Shown here piece by piece: positions 8,559-18,115 of a stretch of 64,000 nucleotides of DNA; position 1 is the first letter of the stretch, and each line of letters opens with the position of its first letter. The notes under the pieces were generated by a model. The model was not told where the DNA came from, made no database searches, and saw only the letters and a list, made by a program, of their open reading frames with translations. This DNA is from Natronobacillus azotifigens (lineage in GTDB: Bacteria > Bacillota > Bacilli > Bacillales > Amphibacillaceae): NCBI RefSeq assembly GCF_026805325.1, contig NZ_JAPRAT010000003.1:1-64000 (forward strand). Direction: 5' to 3'. The position numbers were made by a program, and so were the translations under genes.

Positions 8559-9386
8559 TTGAAGAAGTTAATCGTAACAGGTAGTATGGTTTTGCTAATT
8601 CTTTTTGGGTGGATTGTACTCAAACCTACCGATGATCCAGGATTGGATTATGCGCTTATATTCGGTAGAAATTATATTAGTTACAATTTAGACAATGAAG
8701 ATGTGCGCTTTAATATATTTGGTGTACTAGAAAACGGAGGAAATCTGGAAGCGTTAGATCAACTCATCACAGACGTAGCGTTTAACAACACGAATATGAG
8801 CATTGTCGATTATCACTTTGATCAAGCTGAAGCACAAGGTGACTATCAATTATTTAACTTATTAATAAATGTCGAAAGTTCTTCCAATCAAATTGAATCA
8901 TCTGATCGATTCATTATTTCGTTTAAAGATGGGAAAAGTAGAGAATATGAATTTGGTAAAGCAGTGGTAACAAACATTAATGCTGATAATGAAATCATTG
9001 ATTTTCCTAATCAAATCACTGTCTCTTATCCTTATCTAAGCCTTAATATGGAGATTCATAATGTTTCTTCTGAAGATATTGTTTTGACAGGTATTACAGA
9101 TTTAGCGAACCAAATAAGCTATTCATTTGAGCCAGAGGAACAGATTCAATCCAACCAAAAGTATCAGATTGATATTGACTTTGCAGACGAAGTGGAATCC
9201 TATGATTTTCATACCTTGACTCCCCTTCTGAACTATATGTACGATCAAACACATCAAACAGCTGTTATGCATGGAATGATCTATGGAATGTTTAGACCAG
9301 ACGAAGAAAAGATTGAGTTGATTTTAGCTAATCATAATAAAGTGAAACTTCAATCAGTGGGGGTTTTTAGCTATTCCCCCAACTGA
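8559..9386 (+). CDS. Membrane-anchored protein of unknown function, 3' end supplied by a repeat
   Basis: 275 residues with an N-terminal hydrophobic anchor (MKKLIVTGSMVLLILFGWIV) and an extracytoplasmic, acidic domain. There is no lipobox Cys. Start is TTG 8559 behind AGAGGAATAG. I recognise no family. The gene lies between two copies of the dispersed repeat, and the second copy begins inside it: the last 15 codons (KVKLQSVGVFSYSPN) and the stop are repeat sequence. The native C-terminus has therefore been replaced or lost. Whether the product is still functional is unknown. Confidence 0.65.
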   Translation: MKKLIVTGSMVLLILFGWIVLKPTDDPGLDYALIFGRNYISYNLDNEDVRFNIFGVLENGGNLEALDQLITDVAFNNTNMSIVDYHFDQAEAQGDYQLFNLLINVESSSNQIESSDRFIISFKDGKSREYEFGKAVVTNINADNEIIDFPNQITVSYPYLSLNMEIHNVSSEDIVLTGITDLANQISYSFEPEEQIQSNQKYQIDIDFADEVESYDFHTLTPLLNYMYDQTHQTAVMHGMIYGMFRPDEEKIELILANHNKVKLQSVGVFSYSPN

Positions 9387-9495
9387 TTGTTAGTTGAACC
9401 ATTCGGGGTGCTAGCGTCCGTTACTCCCACTTAAACAACTTGTTTTTCTCGTTGTTTTGAAGTGGGAGTCTTACGGACGGTTGCTCCGGGATAAA
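9337..9495 (+). repeat. Dispersed structured repeat, copy B (short form)
   Basis: 159 bp, ATAAA at both ends. It lacks the 24-bp internal segment that contains two CCTAAAGG repeats in the long form. Its left end overlaps and terminates the upstream reading frame. Confidence 0.92.
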
Positions 9496-9577
9496 TAATA
9501 TTAAGGAAAAAGGTGATACTTTTTCAAATTACTTTAATCAGAATTCTGTTAACCATTTTACCTTGAGTAAACAAACG

Positions 9578-9679
9578 CTATAGTTTAGAAGCCTTTAGCT
9601 CATACTTTCGAGTTACTAGTTCTTCCATCTTTGTAATCATTACACTTTCTAATCCAGGTAATTTCATGGTAAACTGCAT
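9578..9679 (-). pseudogene. Possible N-terminal remnant of an ISL3-type transposase
   Basis: A 33-codon frame beginning MQFTMKLPGLESVMITKMEE, with GGGAGATG upstream. The LPGLxxVxITKMEE pattern recalls the start of ISL3-family transposases as I remember them, but the frame ends after 33 codons and no downstream transposase sequence remains. No terminal inverted repeats were seen. The assignment is tentative. Confidence 0.3.
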
Positions 9680-9800
9680 ATACACGCATCTCCCATCCCT
9701 TTGATTTGTTTCTAGTTAATTCAAGTGTAAAGGATATAGGAGCTTGCGTGTTTTATTTTGCTTGAATTTTTTCAGACCCGAACATATATAATAGAGCGGC

Positions 9801-9830
9801 AAAAAAGCCATCTCCCATAGGAAATGACTT
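9801..9830 (-). terminator. ssrA intrinsic terminator
   Basis: An 11-bp stem (AAGTCATTTCC with GGAGATGGCTT, including G-U pairs), loop TATG, then six T on the minus strand, about 65 bp past the tmRNA 3' end. Confidence 0.85.
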
Positions 9831-9893
9831 CGTTTAAAATGTATAAGGTTACCACCATGATAGCAACACTGTCTTATCAGTGCTTGATATGTA

Positions 9894-10256
9894 TGGTGGA
9901 GACGGTGGGAGTCGAACCCACGTCCAGAGATATTGCCACTCAAGCGTCTACATGCGTAGTTGATATATTCGCATTTCGCTTGCCATTCAGCCTATCAACA
10001 GGCTTCCTAGCAGCTAGTCTGATTAATCTCCTCTAAACATCCGCAGACGGTGAATGTTTAGCGTATCCCGCTTCATTTGAGACCCTTCATCTAGCACACG
10101 GGCGATGATAGGAAGGATCCTTTAGTGCTGCTTAGGCAGCTGCTAAAGAGAAATTGTTTTCTTTGCCAGTTATTATTGGCGGGTAACGGTTTACGAGTCG
10201 TAACCTCGGCACGCAACTTGAGCTCAAACTACCCCTGTCGAATCCGTAACGTCCCC
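9894..10256 (-). ncRNA. ssrA: Transfer-messenger RNA (tmRNA)
   Basis: Rescues stalled ribosomes with SmpB. The 363-nt RNA starts GGGGACG and ends CGTCTCCACCA; these pair as a tRNA-Ala-like acceptor stem, and the T-arm (GGTTCGACTCCC) and an encoded CCA are present. The tag frame encodes GKENNFSLAAA followed by TAA, giving the tag AGKENNFSLAAA after addition of the tRNA-borne Ala. Its C-terminal LAAA is a normal proteolysis signal. The gene lies downstream of smpB on the same strand with its own promoter and terminator. Confidence 0.97.
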
Positions 10257-10328
10257 ATGAAAGGAACAAAAACGGATACGGCGAATATTGAGCCGATATC
10301 ATATTTTGTTGTCAGTATTACAAAATTA

Positions 10329-10356
10329 ATTATATCAAATCTACAGAAAAAATCAA
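10329..10356 (-). promoter_or_regulatory. ssrA promoter
   Basis: On the minus strand TTGATT (10351-10356) and TATAAT (10329-10334) are 16 bp apart. The start would be about 65 nt before the mature tmRNA 5' end, so a short leader is removed. Confidence 0.7.
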
Positions 10357-10377
10357 GTTATTGACGATAACTACCAA

Positions 10378-10839
10378 TTAATAACTATCTTTAATCGCAC
10401 GCTCGATATCACGTTTTGCTTGTTTTTGCTTTAAGTCATCACGCTTATCATACTTTTTCTTCCCTTTACCAAGGCCAATCAATATTTTAGCTACACCGTT
10501 TTTCAGATACATTTTTAAAGGCACAAGAGAATACCCAGCTTGTTGTGTCTCACCAATCAATTTATTAATTTCTTTTCGATGTAATAGTAATTTTCTTGTG
10601 CGGGTTGGTTCATGATTAAACTGATTTCCTTGCTCATATGGAGAAATATGCATATTATGCAAAAATACTTCACCTCGTTCTACTCTGGCAAAGCTATCCT
10701 TCATATTCACACGTCCATTACGAATCGACTTTATTTCTGTTCCTTTTAAAACCAATCCAGCTTCATAAGTTTCTTCGATAAAAAAATCATGACTTGCTTT
10801 CCGATTCTGTGCAAGTACCTTTCCACTACCCTTTGGCAT
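10378..10839 (-). CDS. smpB: SsrA-binding protein SmpB
   Basis: Binds tmRNA and delivers it to stalled ribosomes. 153 residues beginning [20 protein letters not shown], with the conserved [13 protein letters not shown] and the basic tail [16 protein letters not shown]. Start is ATG 10839 behind GAGAGGAGGC; an upstream extension of six codons has no ribosome site. It lies about 120 bp upstream of ssrA, the usual arrangement. The gene normally preceding it, rnr, is here 2.6 kb away beyond a GNAT gene and a tandem-repeat array. Confidence 0.97.
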   Translation of the reverse strand: MPKGSGKVLAQNRKASHDFFIEETYEAGLVLKGTEIKSIRNGRVNMKDSFARVERGEVFLHNMHISPYEQGNQFNHEPTRTRKLLLHRKEINKLIGETQQAGYSLVPLKMYLKNGVAKILIGLGKGKKKYDKRDDLKQKQAKRDIERAIKDSY

Positions 10840-10928
10840 CCGCTTGCCTCCTCTCACTTACGCAATCTTCATTTTAACAGGTTTAATCATTCAAAACAAC
10901 GCCACAAGCCGGAATACTAATACTTCAA

Positions 10929-11183
10929 TCAGGCTATAAAATATAGAACAAGAAAACTAACCACACCATAAGTAAGTAGAAAAGGTAAAAACACAAAAGC
11001 ATTCCGATCATTAATTAACCGTATAAACAAGAGTTTTGTAGCCATAACACCTATTCCGATAAGCAAAAGAGCAATAACCGCTAAAAGTACTGTATCAACG
11101 GTAACAATGAATAATACAAGCAAACAATAGAGGGCTAAAGCCACCCCTAACCCTGCAGATATCCCGACTGTTTTTTTAGACAT
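10929..11183 (-). CDS. Small integral membrane protein, unknown function
   Basis: 84 residues with three hydrophobic segments (SAGLGVALALYCLLVLFIV, TVLLAVIALLLIGIGVMATK, AFVFLPFLLTYGVVSFLVLY). ATG 11183 has the ribosome site GAAAGGTGTGGGG. No family recognised. It may be cotranscribed with smpB, 89 bp downstream. Likely a real membrane peptide from its good start and composition. Confidence 0.65.
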   Translation of the reverse strand: MSKKTVGISAGLGVALALYCLLVLFIVTVDTVLLAVIALLLIGIGVMATKLLFIRLINDRNAFVFLPFLLTYGVVSFLVLYFIA

Positions 11184-11465
11184 TTCCCCACACCTTTCTT
11201 ATTCTCTCTTTATTTCTTCTTGAATCAATAAGGCTTTACCAATAATACGTCTAGTTTTGGCTTAGACTAACTACCTAATCATCCGTGTTATGTAGAAATT
11301 ATTTTGAACCCGAATGTTTACGACATTTTCACTAAGATAAAATAACTATACCATATTTTTTGAGCATTTTTTCATCTAAAGTTTCTCTAGTTTTTTTTAT
11401 AGACAATAACAACCTGATTATGCGAAGATAGATATCGGATATAGTGATAGAAGGGAGCATCCAGA

Positions 11466-12323
11466 TTGACGACAGAAAAAATGATGAGGCAATTACAGTT
11501 ACGAGACTTACCAATTGCAAAAAAAATGAAAACAAATATAACGGATGATTACGTCATTGAAATTTTCGAACGATTAGTTACTTCTGAGAACCAATCGCTC
11601 TATGGACTATTTATTGATGAGGAGCTAGTTACCATCGCAGGATATACAATCTTTCCAGGCGGTTATGCAATGCTTGGCCGATTAAGAAGTGACGTTCGTG
11701 TACATGGAAAAGGCTATGCAACAGAACTACTTTTGTACCTTATTAAGCAATTAAAGCTAAACCCTAAAATCGTTTGGATAGGTGGCAATACCAATATCCA
11801 AAACTCTTCAGCTCGACGTGTACTTTCAAAATTGGGATTCTCTGAATTAAAAACCTTTTACGGGTTACCTATTCAAAAGCGCGAACGAATAAATAATGTA
11901 CCTGGACCTATTTGGCAACAGGTTCATTCTGTTCAAGAAAAAAGAGCACTCCTAACAAAATTAGCAAAAAGCAATATACTAAAAATCTACCCTTATGAGT
12001 GCTTTTATCCATTTCCGTTTCGCCAAGAGTTAGTAACAGATGAAGATTTGGCAGAATCGCATTTTTTTCAAAATCCTTCTGCTGATCGCTGGGTAATCTT
12101 AAAGAAAGATTTTAAAAAAGAAGCCTTCGTTCAGGTCAAGTATTTTTGGAATGATCATTTTGAGCAAGCAGGATTATTTGAAACGATTGATGAATTTGTG
12201 GCAAATGACGAGGAACATCCACGACCTTGGTTTGATTTCACAGATAAAGGATATAAAAAGATTCCTGATTTAACTGCATTTGAGGTCTCCGATGGATGGG
12301 TATTATATGGAGATTGGGTGTAG
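11466..12323 (+). CDS. GNAT-family N-acetyltransferase
   Basis: 285 residues. The N-terminal half has the GNAT acetyl-CoA-binding region (SDVRVHGKGYATELLLYLIKQ, a variant of the RGxGxA loop), followed by NIQNSSARRVLSKLGF, typical of motif B. The C-terminal half (about 150-285) is not recognised. Start is TTG 11466 behind AGAAGGGAG. Substrate unknown. The gene is on the plus strand, opposite to smpB and rnr, and together with the adjacent repeat array separates those two normally linked genes. Confidence 0.8.
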   Translation: MTTEKMMRQLQLRDLPIAKKMKTNITDDYVIEIFERLVTSENQSLYGLFIDEELVTIAGYTIFPGGYAMLGRLRSDVRVHGKGYATELLLYLIKQLKLNPKIVWIGGNTNIQNSSARRVLSKLGFSELKTFYGLPIQKRERINNVPGPIWQQVHSVQEKRALLTKLAKSNILKIYPYECFYPFPFRQELVTDEDLAESHFFQNPSADRWVILKKDFKKEAFVQVKYFWNDHFEQAGLFETIDEFVANDEEHPRPWFDFTDKGYKKIPDLTAFEVSDGWVLYGDWV

Positions 12324-12510
12324 GGTCAAATAGCTGTGGTATATTTTTTACAGTTTTATGATTGTAACCCCATAACCACTGTCCAACACTTTTTTCAAAG
12401 ACTCACGAATATCAATTCTGGCTATTTTTTTCTTAACAATAGCCATATTTACAGTAAAATCACTTATTTGCGAATAACTTTTCGATTTATTTACATTCTT
12501 CGGAATTTTA

Positions 12511-13350
12511 TTCGCATCTTTTCCAATTTATTCGCATTCTCTGCGTTTTATTCGCATCTTTTCCAATTTATTCGCATTCTCTGCGTTTTGTTCGCATCTT
12601 TTCCAATTTATTCGCATTCTCTGCGTTTTGTTCGCATCTTTTCCGATTTATTCGCATTCTCCGCGTTTTGTTCGCATCTTTTCCGATTTATTCGCATTCT
12701 CTGCGTTTTGTTCGCATCTTTTCCAATTTATTCGCATTCTCCGCGTTTTATTCGCATCTTTTCCAATTTATTCGCATTCTCTGCGTTTTGTTCGCATCTT
12801 TTCCGATTTATTCGCATTCTCCGCGTTTTGTTCGCATCTTTTCCGATTTATTCGCATTCTCAGCGTTTTGTTCGCATCTTTTCCAATTTATTCGCATTCT
12901 CCACGTTTTGTTCGCATCTTTTCTGATTTATTTGCATTCTCCACGTTTTGTTCGCATTTTTTCTGATTTATTCGCATTCTCCGTGTTTTGTTCACATCTT
13001 TTCCAATTTATTCGCATTCTCCGCGATTTGTTCGCATCTTTTCTGATTTATTCGCATTCTCCACGTTTTGTTCGCATCTTTTCTGATTTATTCGCATTCT
13101 CCACGTTTTGTTCGCATCTTTTCTGATTTATTCGCATTCTCCGCGTTTTGTTCGCATCTTTTCTGATTTATTCGCATTCTCCGCGTTTTGTTCGCATCTT
13201 TTCTGATTTATTCGCATTCTCCACGTTTTGTTCGCATCTTTTCTGATTTATTCGCATTCTCCACGTTTTGTTCGCATCTTTTCTGATTTATTCGCATTCT
13301 CCGTGATTTGTTCGCATTCTCCGCGTTTTGTTCGCATCTTTTTCAATTAC
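12511..13350. repeat. 40-bp tandem repeat array (minisatellite)
   Basis: About 20.5 units of 40 bp, each made of two related 20-bp halves: TTCGCATCTTTTCCAATTTA and TTCGCATTCTCTGCGTTTTG. The TTCGCAT core thus recurs about every 20 bp, roughly 42 times from 12511 to 13331, with few mutated copies. At 13291-13311 two TTCGCATTCT halves follow each other, a half-unit phase shift. The array fills the space between the convergent GNAT and rnr genes. Reading frames through it are artefacts of the repeat. Confidence 0.95.
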
Positions 13351-13403
13351 ATTTTCTGAATAGCCTGCGTCTTTTAAACGCTACGTACGTCCCCCCACAA
13401 AGC

Positions 13404-13436
13404 AAAAAAGGCCATCACATATTGACGACCTTTTTT
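13404..13436 (-). terminator. rnr terminator
   Basis: AAAAAGGTCGTCA pairs with TGATGGCCTTTTT across a 5-base loop. The T-run follows on the minus strand, right after the rnr stop. Confidence 0.85.
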
Positions 13437-13439
13437 ATA

Positions 13440-15740
13440 TTATTTCTTCTTTTTCTTTTTCGTTGCTTTTGGAGGTGCTACTTTGCCTTTAGTTTTTTTC
13501 TTGCCTTTCTTTTTGCCTTTCTTTTTCTCGCTAAATTCTTTTTCTTTTCGTGGACGTTCACCATTTGATTTTCCCTGAGTTAATCTTGGTTTTTTCCCTT
13601 GTTTCTTCATACCAACAATCTCGAAGTCAACTGCGCGTTCTTCCAGATTCACATTTGTCACTTTTACCGTAATCGCATCACCTATTCGGAAAACTGTACC
13701 TGTTCGTTCCCCTACCATCGCGTAGGAGCGCTCATCATAATGGTAATAATCATCGGTTAATTCACTAACATGAATTAAACCTTCTACCGTATTCTCTAAC
13801 TCAACAAACAAACCGAAGCCAGTAACAGAACTGATAACTCCATCGAACGTTTCCCCGATTTTGTCTTGCATATATTCTGCCTTTTTCAAATCGTCTGTTT
13901 CTCGTTCTGCATCAACTGCTGTTCGCTCTTTCTCTGAGGTATGTTTTGCAATTTCAGGTAGTTTATCTCGCCAATGTGCTTGTGTTTTGTTATCGACCTT
14001 TTGTTCAATTAAATAAGTACGGATTAAGCGATGAACAATTAAATCGGGATAACGTCGAATTGGCGAAGTGAAATGGGTGTAAAAGTCAGTAGCCAAGCCG
14101 AAGTGCCCAACACTCACGGGATCATACTTCGCTTGTTTCATAGAACGAAGCATTAATTTTCCGATAATCATTTCTTCTTGTTCTCCACTTACCATTTCAA
14201 GCACTTTTTGCAATGCTTGTGGATGAATTTCATTAGCAGTTCCTTTTACCGAATAACCAAACTGCCCGATAAATTCAAAGAATTTTTGCAAACGATCTTC
14301 ATCAGGATCTTCATGTATACGATGAATAAAAGGTAGATCTAACCAATGGAAATGTTCAGCAATGGTCTCATTTGCTGCCAACATGAATTCTTCAATCAAT
14401 CGCTCAGCAACGGAGCGTTCTCTTAATACAACATCTTTTGCATGACCTTCATCATCCACCAGTACTTGCGCTTCTTTGAAATCAAAATCAATTGCTCCAC
14501 GCCCAAATCGTTTTTTTCGAAGCGTAGCAGCTAACTTTTCCATCTCCTCAAACATCGGAACGAGTTGACTATATTCTTTTCGCAGCTGTTCATCTTGATC
14601 AACTAGAATTTTATTCACATCACGGTACGTCATGCGTGCTGTTGTATTAATGACACTTTGAAAAATTTCATGATTAACCACTTCACCCTGGTCATTAATT
14701 TCCATTTCACAACCAAGCGTCAGGCGGTCGACATTTGGATTTAACGAACAGATACCATTTGAGAGACGATGTGGAATCATTGGAATGACACGATCGACTA
14801 AATAAACACTCGTAGATCGCTCATATGCTTCCATATCGATTGGAGACTTTTCCTCCACATAATAGGAAACATCCGCAATATATACTCCCAGTTTTGTATT
14901 GCCATTCGGTAATTTCTGTACCGTAACCGCATCATCTAAGTCTTTCGCATCCGCACCATCAATCGTAACAATTTGTTCATCACGTAAATCACGTCGATTT
15001 TTTAACTCATCTGGGTTAATCTGATCTGGAACGCTTTCTGCATGTTCTAATACTTCATTAGGAAAGTCAATTGTAATACCATATTTATAGATGATCGAGA
15101 GAATATCCATTCCAGGATCATTTTTATGGCCCAGTATCTCAACGACTTCTCCTTCCGCTAGCATGGTTCCTTCAGGGAATTTTGTAAGCATGACAATTAC
15201 TTTATGACCAGATACAGCACCCTTGCTGTCCTCTTTTTTAATAAAAATATCATTCGGGATTCGCTTATCATCGGCTACAACGAAACCAAAGTTACCCTTG
15301 TCTTGATACGTACCAATCACACGATTGGAAGAACGCTCGATAATCTGCTCTACTACACCTTCTAGCCGCTTATCACCTGTCTGCTCTGCTTCAATTCGAA
15401 CCATTACTCTGTCATTATTCATCGCGCCTTTTAAATCATTCGGATTAATGTAAATATCCGCTCGCGATTCATCCTCTGGAAGTAAGAAAGCAAACCCTTT
15501 CTTATGCATCTGAATCTTTCCACGAATTAAACCCATACGTTCGGGTAATGCATAACGATTCTTCCGTGTTAATAAGAGATCGCCACTTTCTTCTATTTCA
15601 TTTAATGTCTTTACTAATGTTTTAAACTGATCGGCATCCTCTAATTCCAATTCAGCTTCGATCTCATGGATTGTTACAGGCTTAACTGCTTTTTCATGGA
15701 TAAATGTGAGGATTTTTTCTTTCATTTCTGCTTGTTCCAT
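13440..15740 (-). CDS. rnr: Ribonuclease R
   Basis: 3'-5' exoribonuclease that degrades structured RNA and takes part in tmRNA-linked decay. 766 residues: N-terminal winged-helix region, cold-shock-type domains, the RNB catalytic domain ([12 protein letters not shown] with the metal-binding Asp residues; [17 protein letters not shown]), an S1 domain near 640-720 ([14 protein letters not shown]), and a very Lys-rich tail ending KATKKKKKK. Start ATG 15740 follows AAGGTGAAG. It lies 43 bp downstream of the esterase gene in the conserved secG-est-rnr order. Confidence 0.96.
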   Translation of the reverse strand: MEQAEMKEKILTFIHEKAVKPVTIHEIEAELELEDADQFKTLVKTLNEIEESGDLLLTRKNRYALPERMGLIRGKIQMHKKGFAFLLPEDESRADIYINPNDLKGAMNNDRVMVRIEAEQTGDKRLEGVVEQIIERSSNRVIGTYQDKGNFGFVVADDKRIPNDIFIKKEDSKGAVSGHKVIVMLTKFPEGTMLAEGEVVEILGHKNDPGMDILSIIYKYGITIDFPNEVLEHAESVPDQINPDELKNRRDLRDEQIVTIDGADAKDLDDAVTVQKLPNGNTKLGVYIADVSYYVEEKSPIDMEAYERSTSVYLVDRVIPMIPHRLSNGICSLNPNVDRLTLGCEMEINDQGEVVNHEIFQSVINTTARMTYRDVNKILVDQDEQLRKEYSQLVPMFEEMEKLAATLRKKRFGRGAIDFDFKEAQVLVDDEGHAKDVVLRERSVAERLIEEFMLAANETIAEHFHWLDLPFIHRIHEDPDEDRLQKFFEFIGQFGYSVKGTANEIHPQALQKVLEMVSGEQEEMIIGKLMLRSMKQAKYDPVSVGHFGLATDFYTHFTSPIRRYPDLIVHRLIRTYLIEQKVDNKTQAHWRDKLPEIAKHTSEKERTAVDAERETDDLKKAEYMQDKIGETFDGVISSVTGFGLFVELENTVEGLIHVSELTDDYYHYDERSYAMVGERTGTVFRIGDAITVKVTNVNLEERAVDFEIVGMKKQGKKPRLTQGKSNGERPRKEKEFSEKKKGKKKGKKKTKGKVAPPKATKKKKKK

Positions 15741-15783
15741 TTCTTCACCTTCTTCCTATTAGACTGGTCTTTTCTATTATTGG

Positions 15784-16527
15784 TTAAGACCAATCTAATG
15801 ATTCTAAAAATTGATAAATATCTTCATGGACCGCTTCTTTTTTTGGTCCCAATGTTATCGCATGCCCCGCTTCCTGATACCATTTAATATCTTTCTGTTC
15901 TGCTTCAACATTATCATAAATATACGTAGCACTATCGGAGTTAATCATATGATCATCTTCTGCTTGAACTACTAAAGTTGGTGCATAAATATGATCCACA
16001 TGCGCTCTTACATCGTCAAAAAGATCCGCTAGTTGTTCAAATAATGGTTTTGCGTTTTCAAGTAAATTTGTTACCTCTTCATCGACCTCAGATTCTGTTT
16101 TCCCTTCCTGTTTTTTGTATTGAGAGGCAAAATATCGAAAACCTTTTGTCAACTGGCTTTGATTGTCAAAAAACATCGGAGAACACATTGGTGCGACCCC
16201 TACCACTGGTTGAGAGTATGCCAATTTCAAACCGAGTACACCACCCAATGACAAGCCAACAACTGCAATTTTTTTATGTCCTAGTTCTTTTAACACTTCA
16301 TAAGCCGCTAATACATCTTCCCACCAATATTCAGGACTACCTTCTAATAGATCTTCAGGTGTTTTGCCGTGTCCTCGATAAATAGGGGCATGAGATGTAT
16401 AGCCCTTTTTTTGCAGAAATCTCCCTAACATCCGGACATCCCCACTATGTCCTGTGAATCCATGTAATAATAATACCGCTCTTTCCCCTTCTTTAAACGT
16501 AAAAGGCTCCGGTGTTCGTATGTTCAT
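15784..16527 (-). CDS. Carboxylesterase (Est30/YvaK type)
   Basis: Cytoplasmic alpha/beta hydrolase of 247 residues. The oxyanion motif LLHGFTGHSGD, nucleophile Ser in VVGLSLGGVLG, Asp in QAEDDHM and His in QEAGHAITL make a complete triad. No signal peptide. Start ATG 16527 follows AAAGGACGATC. It lies between secG and rnr as in Bacillus, where the homologue is a carboxylesterase of short acyl chains; the natural substrate is unknown. Confidence 0.92.
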   Translation of the reverse strand: MNIRTPEPFTFKEGERAVLLLHGFTGHSGDVRMLGRFLQKKGYTSHAPIYRGHGKTPEDLLEGSPEYWWEDVLAAYEVLKELGHKKIAVVGLSLGGVLGLKLAYSQPVVGVAPMCSPMFFDNQSQLTKGFRYFASQYKKQEGKTESEVDEEVTNLLENAKPLFEQLADLFDDVRAHVDHIYAPTLVVQAEDDHMINSDSATYIYDNVEAEQKDIKWYQEAGHAITLGPKKEAVHEDIYQFLESLDWS

Positions 16528-16842
16528 TGTGATCGTCCTTTCTCCAAATCTATCTCTATCTTATTATAATGGCTTAATCTTACCAAAATTAGACACACCA
16601 TGCACTCTATATGTTTCGAATCATAAGAAAAACCGGGAATGTTCACCCGATCCTTTTAAAAAATGGTAAGAAGCTATATTTTGTACAGGGCTGATAGTGA
16701 CAAGCTATACCGTTTTACTTATTAGAAAGTAGCCATCAGACCATACTGTTATTCTAGAAAATCTTTTATACCTATTTAAAGATAAAACACCTAAAAAAAT
16801 ATCACCATAAAGCTGTTTTTTTAAACTTTATCTTTTAAAAAA
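16528..16842. other. Intergenic region between secG terminator and esterase gene
   Basis: About 315 bp, AT-rich. I see no gene or structured RNA. The esterase-rnr promoter should be here but no convincing -35/-10 pair stands out. Confidence 0.5.
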
Positions 16843-16882
16843 GAAAAAAGCACCCTCACTAGTACTAACTAATGAGAGAGCT
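16843..16882 (-). terminator. secG terminator
   Basis: A 14-position stem (AGCTCTCTCATTAG with CTAGTGAGGGTGCT, one mismatch) followed by a T-run on the minus strand. Confidence 0.85.
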
Positions 16883-16894
16883 TACTTCATGAAC

Positions 16895-17125
16895 TTATAG
16901 TATATAAGCAACTGCAAATGTTAAAACAAAGAATAACACAGCAGCTATAATCGTCGCACGTTGTAAAACCGCATCAAGACCTCGAGCCTTTTGTTTACCA
17001 AATAATTGTTCAGCACCACCTGAGATCGCCCCAGATAACCCTTCACTTTTACCAGATTGAAGAAGAACAAGTATAATAAGAGAAACAGCAGCAATGATTA
17101 ATAACGTAATCGCAACTCCTAGCAT
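16895..17125 (-). CDS. secG: Protein translocase subunit SecG
   Basis: Small subunit of the SecYEG channel. 76 residues, two membrane helices around the conserved loop [19 protein letters not shown]. The family length in Bacillus is also 76. ATG 17125 is preferred over the in-frame GTG at 17137, which overlaps the AGGAGGTG ribosome site. Monocistronic with its own terminator; head of the conserved secG-esterase-rnr block. Confidence 0.95.
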   Translation of the reverse strand: MLGVAITLLIIAAVSLIILVLLQSGKSEGLSGAISGGAEQLFGKQKARGLDAVLQRATIIAAVLFFVLTFAVAYIL

Positions 17126-17301
17126 GGTTGCGTACACCTCCTAGACGAACTCAATCTATTATCTATAGTTAATTTAGCACAAAAACCTAGTTACCTGCAA
17201 GTGAATTTTTGTATAATTCTTCATAGCACATCATTAATCTTATTTTTTACAATCGCTTTCTCCTAAGTTGGAATGTTTTGATTATTTTTGAATGATTTTG
17301 A

Positions 17302-17330
17302 TTGAAAATAATTGTTAGTTCCTTTATCAT
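17302..17330 (+). promoter_or_regulatory. Probable fruR-fruK promoter
   Basis: TTGAAA (17302-17307) and TATCAT (17325-17330) are separated by 17 bp, 33 bp upstream of the fruR start. Confidence 0.55.
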
Positions 17331-17362
17331 AAGAGAGAACCCTTACAAAGGAGGGAGAATGA

Positions 17363-18115
17363 ATGTTAACTCCAAAACGACATGTATTGATTGAAGAGTT
17401 GCTTGAAAAAAAACGATACATTACGATTCAGGAATTAGTTGATACAACTGGTGTTTCTGAATCAACGATCCGACGTGATTTGAGTGAGTTAGAGAAACAA
17501 AATCGTCTTATTCGTGTGCATGGTGGCGCTTCTTTACGACATACTACACGACAAGAATTAAGTTATCCAGAAAAATCTATTCAATATGTAGAAAAAAAGA
17601 AGTCGATCGCGAAGCTTGCTGCTACTGTCATTGAAGAACATGATTTTATTTACCTTGATGCTGGAACAACTACGTACGAAATGATTCCCCATCTCGTTGA
17701 TCGAAATATTACTGTTGTAACTAATGGATTAACACACCTAGATTTACTAAGTCAATTGCATATCCAAACATATTTGCTTGGTGGTTTTGTCAAAGAAACA
17801 ACGAAAGCACTCATTGGAGCTAGAGCATTAACAAGTTTGGGTGAGTACCACTTTAACAAATGCTTTATTGGCGTAAATGCGCTTGATTTAAATCACGGGT
17901 ATACTACGCCTGACCCAGAAGAGGCTGCAATCAAACAGAAAGCATTAGAATGCTCTGAACAACGTTATATTCTAGCAGATCATTCTAAATTGCATCAAGT
18001 TGCTTTTGCTAAAATTGCAAATTTAGATGCTGCAACGCTCATCATTGATGAAATGAATGAAGATACATTATTAGAGCTAAAACAGAAAACAGAGATAAAG
18101 GTTGTGAACGAATGA
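17363..18115 (+). CDS. fruR: DeoR-family fructose operon regulator
   Basis: 250 residues. The N-terminal DeoR HTH is visible (YITIQELVDTTGVSESTIRR) followed by the sugar-phosphate sensor domain (DAGTTTYEM, VVTNGLTHLDLL, the conserved GGF and late cysteine-free C-terminus). Start ATG 17363 has AAAGGAGGGAG. Its stop overlaps the fruK start (ATGA), so the two are translationally coupled. By family it should repress in the absence of fructose 1-phosphate. Confidence 0.92.
   Translation: MLTPKRHVLIEELLEKKRYITIQELVDTTGVSESTIRRDLSELEKQNRLIRVHGGASLRHTTRQELSYPEKSIQYVEKKKSIAKLAATVIEEHDFIYLDAGTTTYEMIPHLVDRNITVVTNGLTHLDLLSQLHIQTYLLGGFVKETTKALIGARALTSLGEYHFNKCFIGVNALDLNHGYTTPDPEEAAIKQKALECSEQRYILADHSKLHQVAFAKIANLDAATLIIDEMNEDTLLELKQKTEIKVVNE

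Noticed and set aside
12336..13126. Long plus-strand reading frames with repeated peptides (FASFPIYSHS, FRFVRIFSNLFAF)
   Set aside because: They are produced by the 40-bp repeat being open in all three frames; as 40 is not a multiple of 3, the peptide cycles through the frames every 120 bp. No ribosome site and no recognisable family.
12511..13350. CRISPR array
   Set aside because: The units are contiguous and both halves are conserved; there are no unique spacers and no cas genes.
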